Of a DNA stretch of 41,788 nt, positions 34,298 to 41,788 are shown piece after piece (the first letter of the stretch is position 1; each line of letters starts with the position of its first letter). The notes under the pieces are model-generated. The model made no database searches, had not been told where the DNA came from, and worked only from the letters and a program-made list of their open reading frames with translations. The DNA comes from Chitinophagaceae bacterium (lineage in GTDB: Bacteria; Bacteroidota; Bacteroidia; Chitinophagales; Chitinophagaceae): contig JAQBNK010000130.1 in assembly GCA_028288595.1 (NCBI GenBank), positions 1-41,788 on the forward strand, given 5' to 3'. Made by a program: the position numbers and the translations under genes.

Positions 34298-35059
34298 TCA
34301 TTGTATTCCGTTTAATGCCTTGGTTGATTCCTCCCTATATTTTTTCTGCTCTGCTTCGAAACCCGCGGCGCTAATTAGTTTCCCTTTACCTGGTGCCTTT
34401 AATTCTTTTTGCTTAAGATTACCGCTTATTGAAACTGCTTCAAATAGGGTTTTTCCTTTATTATTTTCTACAGCCAGGATGGCGCCGGGCAGGCCGGTAT
34501 ATTTATCCGGTCCAATCATTTGTGGTATTGAAGGTGCATACCAGGCTACCACATTAACCGTGTCTATCCGTTGAGTTACCGTAACTGTTTTTGAGTGCAC
34601 AGTTACTATCCAGTCTTTCCGTACCAGTTTCCCGGATGCCTTTTTACAATCATATCCTTGTATCGTTTTAGTTTCGGTTAGCGTTAACCAGTTTAATTCA
34701 GGTATTCCGTCTTTAACCAGGTATTCCTGGCCTCCCAGGTCCTCTGTGTTTAATCTCAATTTGTTTTTGAAATCGTGATATTGAATTCTTAGGTTATTAT
34801 TTACCTTAAACCCTATTTCTACACCATTATTTTGAAATTTCTCATCTTCATCTGTACTTGGAACGTTCCTGAATAAAGATATTTCGGGCGAATACAATAG
34901 CTGATAGCGGGAGATCTTTTCTGGCAAATTCTGAGCTACCCCGTTCATGGTCAGCGAGCTCCCGCTTCGGGCTTCATATAAAATTGTCCCATGCTCCTGT
35001 TGAGCATGATTAAAAAAAGGGATGGATAAAAACAACCCAATGATTAAAGTGATTTTCAT
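34298..35059 (-). CDS. GLPGLI family protein
   Basis: A 253-aa exported protein with a signal peptide (MKITLIIGLFLSIPFFNHAQ) and the family's namesake motif, here YTGLPGAILAVEN (usually GLPGLIL). The rest is beta-rich, with the usual GYDCKKASGKL segment before it. GLPGLI proteins are periplasmic, of unknown function, and are typically encoded next to an outer-membrane barrel protein; the gene here follows one by 27 bases, so the two are co-transcribed. Confidence 0.92.
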   Translation of the reverse strand: MKITLIIGLFLSIPFFNHAQQEHGTILYEARSGSSLTMNGVAQNLPEKISRYQLLYSPEISLFRNVPSTDEDEKFQNNGVEIGFKVNNNLRIQYHDFKNKLRLNTEDLGGQEYLVKDGIPELNWLTLTETKTIQGYDCKKASGKLVRKDWIVTVHSKTVTVTQRIDTVNVVAWYAPSIPQMIGPDKYTGLPGAILAVENNKGKTLFEAVSISGNLKQKELKAPGKGKLISAAGFEAEQKKYREESTKALNGIQ

Positions 35060-35086
35060 AATATCTGATTTATTTTTTTGAAGAAG

Positions 35087-37837
35087 TCATTTACCGGCTG
35101 AGGATAAACCAACACGTGAAAGACTGTAGGTAAATCCAATTGAAAAAAATCGTCTTAAAAGCGAGCTCTCTGAGTCCTCTAAATAATTCCGGGTGGCCTC
35201 CCTTGATATCCTGTTGTTTTTGTTGAAAAGATCAGCAACAGCACATTTGATTTCTCCTTTATTATTTTTTAGAACGAGTTTACTGATTGATGCATTTAAT
35301 AAGGGCAAGGCTTGATTAAACCCTTTGCTAAGACCAGTATTTACCGAGTAGCTAAACTCAGATTGCAGGATGATATTCTTTGGCATCTCAAGTATCGTTT
35401 CGATCTCATAATATTGGTTGAAATAATGACGATTCATCATGGACTGCATAGCATACCTGACATTTATGTAATTAATTCTGGTGCTTAGTGTAAAATTGCA
35501 ACGGCTTCCTGCATTTGCGGTTAGCTTCATTTCCGGGCCCAATGAAAGTGAGGTAACACTGGTAACCTGGCCATACGATATCATAGGAGTTTTTGAAAAG
35601 TAATTATTTGCCCCCAAAGAGATATAGCCATTTAACACCGGTACCTTCCGGCTAAAATTAATGTTGGAAAAAATAGAGTAAGCACCATTTCGGTTTACCG
35701 GCCTATAGGTATTTATTCCCGACAGACCTGTACTGTCTGACATGGTAATTTTATTGCGCGTTAATAAATAGTTTACGTTAATATTAATAAAGCGGCTCTT
35801 ATAAGGATGCAACGACTTAAAAGATAAACTGGCATTGTGGTTATACTCTGGTTTTAGCGAGCTATTACCTTGCCGGATATTTAAGGGATCAGAATTATCT
35901 GTCACTGGTTGTAAAAGATAGTTAGCGGGAGGGGTAATGAAAGTAGCATAAAGCAGGGTTATACTCTTGTACTTTGAAGGACTAAACTTAAAGCTGGCAT
36001 TGGGTAGCACATTGATGAAATTCCTTGTTAAGGATGCGATATTTTCCTTTAATTTTGTTTGCAGTTCTGATCTCTGAACCAAAGTTCCAAGATAAAATCC
36101 AGTCTTATATTTCTCGTTGCGAAAGCGAAATCCCATGTTTTGATATTCATAAGTGTTTTCAGATTGATTGCTCAAAGGATTATTTAGCAAATCATAATTT
36201 TTAGAAACCGTATTAAAGTCATAAGCGGCTATCAGATCTTTCCCGTTTGCTTTGTGAGCAGCCGTGCTTATTTCCAACAAAGAACTTTTAAATAAACCCT
36301 CTGTAAAAATGGCCTTTGCCAGGAATCCGGTAGTTGTTACATATGAATTTGTTCGCTGGTTAATTGTATCTTTTATTAACGATGGTACTTGTCCATAAAA
36401 AATGTTTTCAGATTGTTGTTGCCCGGTTATTTCGGTTTTTCTGATCTCTGTAGACAGGCTAAAAAAGAAACTTCTGCCCCGGTGCTTCATCTTCTTCTTG
36501 TATGTAATATCTATTACACCATACTGCTGAATTTCTTCGCTATTGATTTGCGTGTTGCCTTCATTAATAATGGTTCCATTCTGCTCTGACGTGTTGTAAG
36601 TTTTCAATAATTTGTTGCTTGATTTTTTCCTGTTAAAGCTTGCAGAAAATTTCAGGGCACCTATTTCTTTAAGTCTTTTTTCAAATACTGCATTGGCCAG
36701 AGACGTATTGATTCTGGCTGAGGCCTGTTGCTGCTGCTCATAAGCCCTTGGCGAGACGGGAGAAAAAAATTGCCTTGATAACCGGGATATGTTCATAGGA
36801 TGATCAAAGTAATATAGGCAGTCGCCGTGCATATCCTCACGTGGGTCATTAAAACCATTGAAATTTATTCCGGCGCCTGCTGCAGTTACGATGCTGTTGT
36901 CTGCTGTCAGATCTGGTTTTAATTTTTGATAATTGGAGCCGCTATTTAGCCTTTCCATATTTTTTGACATACCTGCGCCTTCGGCAATAGAAGTAATTTC
37001 TTCATTGATGTTATTTGCTCCACCAATCAGCGACATCTGCTGTTTTTCATTAAACCTGTTTAAATTTCCCTTAGCCAGATACCTGTCTTGTGTTCCTTTA
37101 GCCGCATTTACTTTACCAAAACCGCCTTTGCGGCGATCCTTTTTAAAAGTAAGATTGATTGTTTTGGAGCCACTACCATCATTAAAGCCAGACAATTCCG
37201 AACTCTCGGTGAGTTTATCAAAGACCTGTATTTTGTCAATAGCATCAGCCGGCAGGTTTCTTGTTGCTGTCTTAGGATTATTTCCAAAAAAGCTTTTGCC
37301 ATCGACTAATACGTTCCTGATTTTTTCACCATTCAGATTAATAGTTCCATCCTTATCAATGTAAAAGCCTGGCAATTTCTTTAATAAGCTTTCAACAGAG
37401 GCGTTAGGCGCAGTTTTAAACGAACCCGCGTTGAATTCAGTCGTGTCTCCTTTCATGGTGATTGGAGGACTTTCTGATTGCACTGTTATTTCTTCTAATA
37501 AATTCGGGCTCATGACCATGAGAATTATTCCAAAATCAGTCTGATTGTTCTTACGATCAACCGCAAAGTTTTTTTTGACAATTTTATAGTTTATGTGACT
37601 AACGTGCAATTGGTATCTTCCCGGTTGCAGCGATTCAAAAAAGAAATTCCCCTGACTGTCTGTTATTACAAACGTGACGAAGCTTGAATCGGAGTTTTTT
37701 ATTATGCTGACTGAAGCTCCTTCAACACCAGATCCTGTAGTTGAATCTAATAGACTACCGCTCACTCTGCTTTTTGTTTGCTGAGCGCCACAATGATTGC
37801 ACATAAAAAACAAAAATGAAAGAATGAATATTTTCAT
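35087..37837 (-). CDS. Outer-membrane beta-barrel protein (TonB receptor-like), GLPGLI partner
   Basis: A 916-aa outer-membrane protein with a signal peptide (MKIFILSFLFFMCNHCGAQ), a carboxypeptidase-regulatory-like domain (GSLLDSTTGSGVEGASVSI), a plug region (SVESLLKKLPGFYIDKDGTI, NVLVDGKSFFGNNP, AIDKIQVFDKLTESSELSGF) and an OMP_b-brl_3 barrel to the C-terminus. This plug with VDGKSFFGNNPK is typical of the GLPGLI-associated group. It is the first gene of a two-gene operon with the GLPGLI gene and probably forms an export or uptake complex with it. The substrate is unknown. Confidence 0.92.
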   Translation of the reverse strand: MKIFILSFLFFMCNHCGAQQTKSRVSGSLLDSTTGSGVEGASVSIIKNSDSSFVTFVITDSQGNFFFESLQPGRYQLHVSHINYKIVKKNFAVDRKNNQTDFGIILMVMSPNLLEEITVQSESPPITMKGDTTEFNAGSFKTAPNASVESLLKKLPGFYIDKDGTINLNGEKIRNVLVDGKSFFGNNPKTATRNLPADAIDKIQVFDKLTESSELSGFNDGSGSKTINLTFKKDRRKGGFGKVNAAKGTQDRYLAKGNLNRFNEKQQMSLIGGANNINEEITSIAEGAGMSKNMERLNSGSNYQKLKPDLTADNSIVTAAGAGINFNGFNDPREDMHGDCLYYFDHPMNISRLSRQFFSPVSPRAYEQQQQASARINTSLANAVFEKRLKEIGALKFSASFNRKKSSNKLLKTYNTSEQNGTIINEGNTQINSEEIQQYGVIDITYKKKMKHRGRSFFFSLSTEIRKTEITGQQQSENIFYGQVPSLIKDTINQRTNSYVTTTGFLAKAIFTEGLFKSSLLEISTAAHKANGKDLIAAYDFNTVSKNYDLLNNPLSNQSENTYEYQNMGFRFRNEKYKTGFYLGTLVQRSELQTKLKENIASLTRNFINVLPNASFKFSPSKYKSITLLYATFITPPANYLLQPVTDNSDPLNIRQGNSSLKPEYNHNASLSFKSLHPYKSRFININVNYLLTRNKITMSDSTGLSGINTYRPVNRNGAYSIFSNINFSRKVPVLNGYISLGANNYFSKTPMISYGQVTSVTSLSLGPEMKLTANAGSRCNFTLSTRINYINVRYAMQSMMNRHYFNQYYEIETILEMPKNIILQSEFSYSVNTGLSKGFNQALPLLNASISKLVLKNNKGEIKCAVADLFNKNNRISREATRNYLEDSESSLLRRFFSIGFTYSLSRVGLSSAGK

Positions 37838-38342
37838 TGTGAACTAGCTCTTCATAAAAAGACATTTAAAAGCTGAAACCAAACTAAATGCGGGGTTAAT
37901 TAAGGTTAACGTCAACAATAAAGCAGGATATGACATGCCTTGTAATGTCGGGGACTTATCACCCATCAAGTCATAAAAAGTTTTCTGGATTTTTAAAAAC
38001 AGAATCACTATTTTTTTTGAAATTTTAGCTCAACGACGAGAACTTGTTTTCACTTGAAAAGCTGCATTTCTTGCTGAACAGTGTAAGAGTAAAATTGGTT
38101 TAAAGCAGGTTGTATTCCTCTGCCGGGTCATTGTGAATAACCAATGCGTAGTTGTATTAATATCAGCCTAACAAAAATAAGTGCTTCTGTATTTAGTGTA
38201 AGTAAATGAACAGTTACTGTCCGTTTTTGAACAGTTGAAAAAATTGGCAGGGGCTAAGTATATGCTTATCATGGTGTTATGATTTGGCACTATTCTCACT
38301 GACTGGCATCCTTAAAGAATTGCTTTCACCTAAACTTTCTGT
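37838..38342. promoter_or_regulatory. Intergenic control region with enhancer-like repeats and a possible sigma-54 promoter
   Basis: A 505-bp divergent gap. TGAACAGTT occurs twice, at 38207-38215 and 38228-38236, exactly 21 bp (two helical turns) apart. Together they contain the imperfect dyad ACTGTCC-6-GAACAGT (38216-38235). Downstream, TTGGCAC at 38284-38290 resembles a sigma-54 -24 element, about 58 bases before the ABC ATPase start, but the -12 element (TCAC at 38296-38299) is poor. The layout suits an NtrC-type activator such as the one beginning at 41650. Confidence 0.45.
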
Positions 38343-39044
38343 ATGAACTCGCTGATTAAACTTTCCTATGTCAATAAAATTTACCTCACAAGCCAGGTTG
38401 AAACAACAGCTCTCAATAACCTCTCCCTTGAAATAATCAAAGGAGAATTTGTATCCGTAATGGGGCCATCCGGCTGCGGCAAATCTACACTTCTTAATAT
38501 CCTGGGATTACTTGACCAACCCGATAACGGTAGTTACTTATTAGATGGAATTGAAGTTGGAAACCTGAATGAAGAATCAAGAACATATATAAGGAAACAA
38601 AAAATAGGCTTCGTTTTTCAGGGCTTCAACTTGATAGAAGAATTAACCGTTTATGAAAATGTTGAACTTCCGCTCATTTATGCAGGCCTTTCCTTGGAGG
38701 AAAGGAAAAGACGGGTGGCAGACACACTTCACCGCCTGAAGATTTATCACAGGAGAAGGCATTTTCCAGAACAACTATCAGGGGGACAGCAACAACGTAC
38801 CGCCATTGCAAGAGCGGTCATCAATTGTCCCGAAGTCATTCTGGCCGACGAGCCCACCGGGAACCTTGATTCATCTACACGCGCTGAAGTCATGGAATTA
38901 TTATGTGATCTGAATGCCTGCGGAACCACCGTGTTAATGGTTACTCACTCTGAGCATGATGCTGCTTATAGCCATAGAATAATACGAATGCTCGATGGAT
39001 GCATGCTTGACGATAGGGCACGTTCAATCACGAAGAGTGCATAG
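38343..39044 (+). CDS. ABC transporter ATP-binding protein, MacB/LolD type
   Basis: A 233-aa ABC ATPase with Walker A GPSGCGKST, Q-loop (GFVFQGFN), signature LSGGQQQR, Walker B VILADEPTGNLD and the H-loop TH of MVTHSE. The short length and sequence place it with MacB/LolD/FtsE-type ATPases that power large-domain permeases. Its partner is the permease that begins at 39103, 58 bases downstream. It is the first gene after the presumed enhancer and sigma-54 control region. The gene order (ATPase, permease, NtrC-type regulator) is common in this group of bacteria. The substrate is unknown. Confidence 0.93.
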   Translation: MNSLIKLSYVNKIYLTSQVETTALNNLSLEIIKGEFVSVMGPSGCGKSTLLNILGLLDQPDNGSYLLDGIEVGNLNEESRTYIRKQKIGFVFQGFNLIEELTVYENVELPLIYAGLSLEERKRRVADTLHRLKIYHRRRHFPEQLSGGQQQRTAIARAVINCPEVILADEPTGNLDSSTRAEVMELLCDLNACGTTVLMVTHSEHDAAYSHRIIRMLDGCMLDDRARSITKSA

Positions 39045-39102
39045 TCTGATGAGATGTTCCATTAGTTTACTTATAAAAATTATAAATCTCAAAACTACAA
39101 AG

Positions 39103-41460
39103 ATGTTGAAGAATTATTTAAAAACGATGTACAGAAGTTTTCTAAATAATAAAACTTTCAGCTTATTAAATATTGCCGGTTTGGCAATTGGTATTGCATG
39201 CGCAGGCTTTATTTTTTTATGGGTTGAGGATGAATTAAACTATAATAGTTTTTTTGCGGATGGAGAAAATATTTACTCCGTGAAAGACAACCAGACTTAT
39301 GACGGTACAACGTTCACATTTGATGCAACACCAGGCCCGCTTGCTCCCGCTATGCAGCAAGAAATCCCGGGTATCCAAAGTGTCAGCCGATCCTCCTGGC
39401 CGCTAAATCTTACTTTCTCCCTTGGTGATAAGGCCTTGTCCGAGCAAGGCCGCTATGTAGATTCGTCCTTTACCTCAATTTTCCATCTTAAGATTATCCG
39501 GGGTTCTCTACATGGTGTCTTTTCGGAACTACATAGTGTGGTAATTTCACGTAAACTTGCTGAGAATTTTTTCGGCAGGAAAGATCCCGTGGGTCAAACC
39601 CTGAAAGTTGACAACAAAAATGATTTCATAATTCGGGCCGTTTTCGAAGACCTTCCCACGAATGTAACAGTACCATTCAATTGGCTGGCATCATACCATT
39701 TATTTGAGGGAAAAAACAGTTGGCTCCGTCAATGGAATAGCAATGGAGTGTGGACTTTTGTGAAACTGCAGCCACACACTGATCTGACAGCTATCAACAA
39801 AAAGCTGTATAGCTTTATCCAAACGAAGAACAAAGAAGCTGTTGCTAAAATATTTTTGTTCCCTTTAAAAAAATGGCGGTTGTATAACCAGTTTGTCAAT
39901 GGCCGGGAGGCAGGAGGAAGAATACGCTATGTAGAACTCTTTACTACCATTGCATGGATTATTCTTTTGATTGCCTGTATTAACTTTATGAATCTCGCTA
40001 CTGCAAGATCTGAAAAAAGAGCACGCGAGGTCGGTGTCAGAAAAGTAATGGGTGCGCGCAAAAAAATGCTTGTAATTCAATTTATCAGTGAATCAATAAC
40101 CATTGCGCTGGTCGCTGCTTTCGTTTCGATAGGCCTTATGTATCTGCTGATGCCCTCCTTTAATCTCCTTATTGGTAAAACGCTTTCCGTTTCCATTGAA
40201 AATACTTCTCATCTGTTTTCCTTGTTATTAATTGCACTCATTTGCGGTGTCTTAGCCGGGAGCTATCCCGCTTTTTATCTTTCTTCTTTCAACCCCGTAA
40301 TGGTTTTGAAAGCTCAGAAAATGAATACAGGACTCGGCGCTGTTTTTATCCGGAAGGGCCTGGTAATACTCCAATTCAGTATTTCCCTGATTCTGATCAT
40401 TTCAACTATTCTTATTTATGAGCAAATTAGTTATGCCAGGCAAAGAGATCTGGGATATGCAAAAGATAAACTTGTGTATGTCGAGTTAAACGGCAATATG
40501 CATAAGAGCTATTATCCGATTCGCGATGAAATGATTAAAACCGGGCTTGTGGAGAATGCTACAATCAGTTCAAGTTCAATTCTCCAATTTGGAAGCAATA
40601 CCGGAGGTTATAGCTGGCCAGGAAAAGACCCGTCTAAACAAGTATTGATAACGGTTGAAAGCATAACACCGGACTATATCCCTACAATGGGAATTCATAT
40701 AAAAAAGGGCAGAAATTTTTATAATAATATTCCCGCTGACAGCAACAATGTTATTATCAACAGAGCATTCGAAAAAATAATCGGGAAAAAAGATGCAGTA
40801 GGAATAAAACTGGTAAATGGCGGTTCAGCCCGTACAGTTATCGGGGTTGTTGATGACTTTGTATATAATAACATGTATGCAACTCCTTCCCCCATGATTA
40901 TGTTTTCTGATACGTCTTATGCAAACTACCTCACAATCAGGATTAGCAAGAATGCTGACGTTAAACAAACCCTGAGTAAACTGGGGTCTATAATCAGGGC
41001 AAACAATCCTGGCTATCCTGTCGAATTTAAATTTGTAGAAGAACAATTTGAGCAGTTGTTTAAAACGGAGACTTTGGTTGGTAGGCTTGCAGGTATCTTC
41101 TCTGCTCTTGCCATCTTGATTTCCTGTTTCGGGCTTTTTGGATTGGCCGGTTATACGGCCGAAAGAAGAACAAAAGAAATAGGAATTCGAAAAGTTCTCG
41201 GGGCATCCATTCCGGCACTTGCAAGATTGCTTTCAGTAGATTTTCTAAAACTGGTGGCCATTTCCTGCCTTATCGCCTTCCCGGTAGCATGGTGGTATAT
41301 GTACAAATGGCTGCAGGATTACCAGTACCGAATTACAATTCAATGGTGGATTTTCCTGGCATCGGGTATTATTTGTCTTCTTATTGCGATGGTAACCGTT
41401 AGTTTCCAGGCCATCAAAACAGCCTTAGCCGATCCCGCAAAAAGTTTGAGAACAGAATGA
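39103..41460 (+). CDS. ABC transporter permease, MacB/FtsX type
   Basis: A permease of 785 aa from ATG 39103 (MLKNYLKTMYRSFLNNKTFSLL); the longer frame from 38995 overlaps the ATPase gene and is not needed. It has the duplicated FtsX architecture: a first membrane helix (LLNIAGLAIGIACAGFIFLW), a MacB-type periplasmic domain, a membrane block with RSEKRAREVGVRKVMGAR and AGSYPAFYLSSFNP, a second periplasmic domain, and a second membrane block with RRTKEIGIRKVLGAS. The partner ATPase lies directly upstream. It closely resembles the truncated permease at 2-2053, which suggests local duplication of this module. Confidence 0.93.
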   Translation: MLKNYLKTMYRSFLNNKTFSLLNIAGLAIGIACAGFIFLWVEDELNYNSFFADGENIYSVKDNQTYDGTTFTFDATPGPLAPAMQQEIPGIQSVSRSSWPLNLTFSLGDKALSEQGRYVDSSFTSIFHLKIIRGSLHGVFSELHSVVISRKLAENFFGRKDPVGQTLKVDNKNDFIIRAVFEDLPTNVTVPFNWLASYHLFEGKNSWLRQWNSNGVWTFVKLQPHTDLTAINKKLYSFIQTKNKEAVAKIFLFPLKKWRLYNQFVNGREAGGRIRYVELFTTIAWIILLIACINFMNLATARSEKRAREVGVRKVMGARKKMLVIQFISESITIALVAAFVSIGLMYLLMPSFNLLIGKTLSVSIENTSHLFSLLLIALICGVLAGSYPAFYLSSFNPVMVLKAQKMNTGLGAVFIRKGLVILQFSISLILIISTILIYEQISYARQRDLGYAKDKLVYVELNGNMHKSYYPIRDEMIKTGLVENATISSSSILQFGSNTGGYSWPGKDPSKQVLITVESITPDYIPTMGIHIKKGRNFYNNIPADSNNVIINRAFEKIIGKKDAVGIKLVNGGSARTVIGVVDDFVYNNMYATPSPMIMFSDTSYANYLTIRISKNADVKQTLSKLGSIIRANNPGYPVEFKFVEEQFEQLFKTETLVGRLAGIFSALAILISCFGLFGLAGYTAERRTKEIGIRKVLGASIPALARLLSVDFLKLVAISCLIAFPVAWWYMYKWLQDYQYRITIQWWIFLASGIICLLIAMVTVSFQAIKTALADPAKSLRTE

Positions 41461-41520
41461 TAACGCCTTTACTCTTTTAACTTAAATGCAAGGGGGTAAG
41501 CTAAGTCCTGCGTCGCAATT

Positions 41521-41534
41521 TTTCCACGTGGAAA
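41521..41534. promoter_or_regulatory. 14-bp perfect palindrome
   Basis: TTTCCACGTGGAAA lies 60 bases after the permease stop and about 115 bases before the response regulator start. It could be an operator for the regulator gene. There is no T-run, so it is not a typical terminator. Confidence 0.3.
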
Positions 41535-41649
41535 CATTGAACTCATACAATCGTTGATTCGCATGTCAAATTCTGCTAATTTTTATTAGGGCATTTTTTA
41601 GATGTTAGCAAGATTGTAAATTGACCCGAAGCATAACATCGCTTTTGTA

Positions 41650-41788
41650 ATGAGTCTTAAAAATTCGAGGGTTCTGGCAGTTGATGATGATAGTGACGTA
41701 TTGATCGCCATAAAAATGTTGCTTAAGAATGAGTGCAGGGAAATTGCAATCAATAAAAATCCGGAATTGATTCCTTCTTTGCTCGGCA
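41650..41788 (+). CDS. Response regulator, probably NtrC type (3' truncated by window edge)
   Basis: The first 46 residues of a receiver domain: MSLKNSRVLAVDDDSDVLIA, with the acidic pocket DDD, then helix 1 (IKMLLKNE) and NKNPELIPSLLG. The phosphorylation site lies beyond the window. The NKNPELIPSLL segment is typical of sigma-54-dependent NtrC-family regulators next to MacB-type permeases in Chitinophagaceae-like bacteria, so a AAA+ activator domain and a Fis-type HTH are expected downstream. It would be the natural activator of the ABC operon just upstream. Confidence 0.75.
   Translation, partial: MSLKNSRVLAVDDDSDVLIAIKMLLKNECREIAINKNPELIPSLLG

Noticed and set aside
38244-38270. TTGGCAG...ATGC as a sigma-54 promoter
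   Set aside because: The spacing between the GG and GC elements is 18 rather than the required 12 bases.
1-41788. tRNA, rRNA, CRISPR array or complete insertion sequence
   Set aside because: No conserved T-loop sequences, regular spaced repeats or full-length transposase frames were seen.

Overview
The window looks like a chromosomal segment of a Bacteroidota bacterium, probably Chitinophagaceae-like. Supporting signs are MacB/FtsX-type permeases beside an NtrC-type regulator, TonB-dependent and SusC-like outer-membrane proteins, GLPGLI and HYC_CC_PP family proteins, a PafA-type phosphatase, LytTR regulators, weak Shine-Dalgarno sites and promoters of the TTG-N20-TAnnTTTG type. No rRNA, tRNA, CRISPR array or intact insertion sequence was seen. 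The taxonomic call is inference from gene content.

Layout. (1) 1-2053: 3' part of an ABC permease. (2) 2263-4098: AT-rich three-gene cassette (HEPN-like protein, decayed small middle gene, P-loop ATPase). (3) 4207-8933, minus strand: small membrane protein, YjzC-like protein, membrane HEPN-like protein, DUF1883 protein, WYL regulator, and a Cas4-like/DUF2779 nuclease. (4) 9514-14522, plus strand: a 910-aa protein of unknown family, a calcineurin-like phosphoesterase overlapping it, and a 141-aa protein. (5) 14583-15240: unexplained non-coding DNA with inverted repeats. (6) 15305-16852: hipBA toxin-antitoxin pair with a clear operator. (7) 16895-26161: a decaying stretch with a nonsense-interrupted serine hydrolase, a kinase/response-regulator deletion fusion, an S41 protein without its signal peptide, a frameshifted lipoprotein and a gene remnant, among intact genes such as pafA and an AraC regulator. 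(8) 26162-37837: envelope genes (S41 protease, three outer-membrane barrel proteins, acetolactate-decarboxylase-like protein, HYC_CC_PP protein, GLPGLI protein). (9) 38343-41788: ABC ATPase, permease and the start of an NtrC-type response regulator, with a plausible enhancer/sigma-54 control region.

The best candidate for an undescribed system is 4782-14522. Two divergent operons, one led by the Cas4-like/DUF2779 nuclease and WYL regulator and the other by the 910-aa protein and phosphoesterase, share a 580-bp control region. A repeated GTAGAAATACGG motif sits about 80 bp upstream of each start codon, and the gap to the candidate -7 element is nearly equal on the two sides (22 and 23 nt). This suggests one regulator, perhaps the WYL protein, controls both arms of a nuclease plus phosphoesterase defence-like system. 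The sequence features are direct; the defence role is inference.
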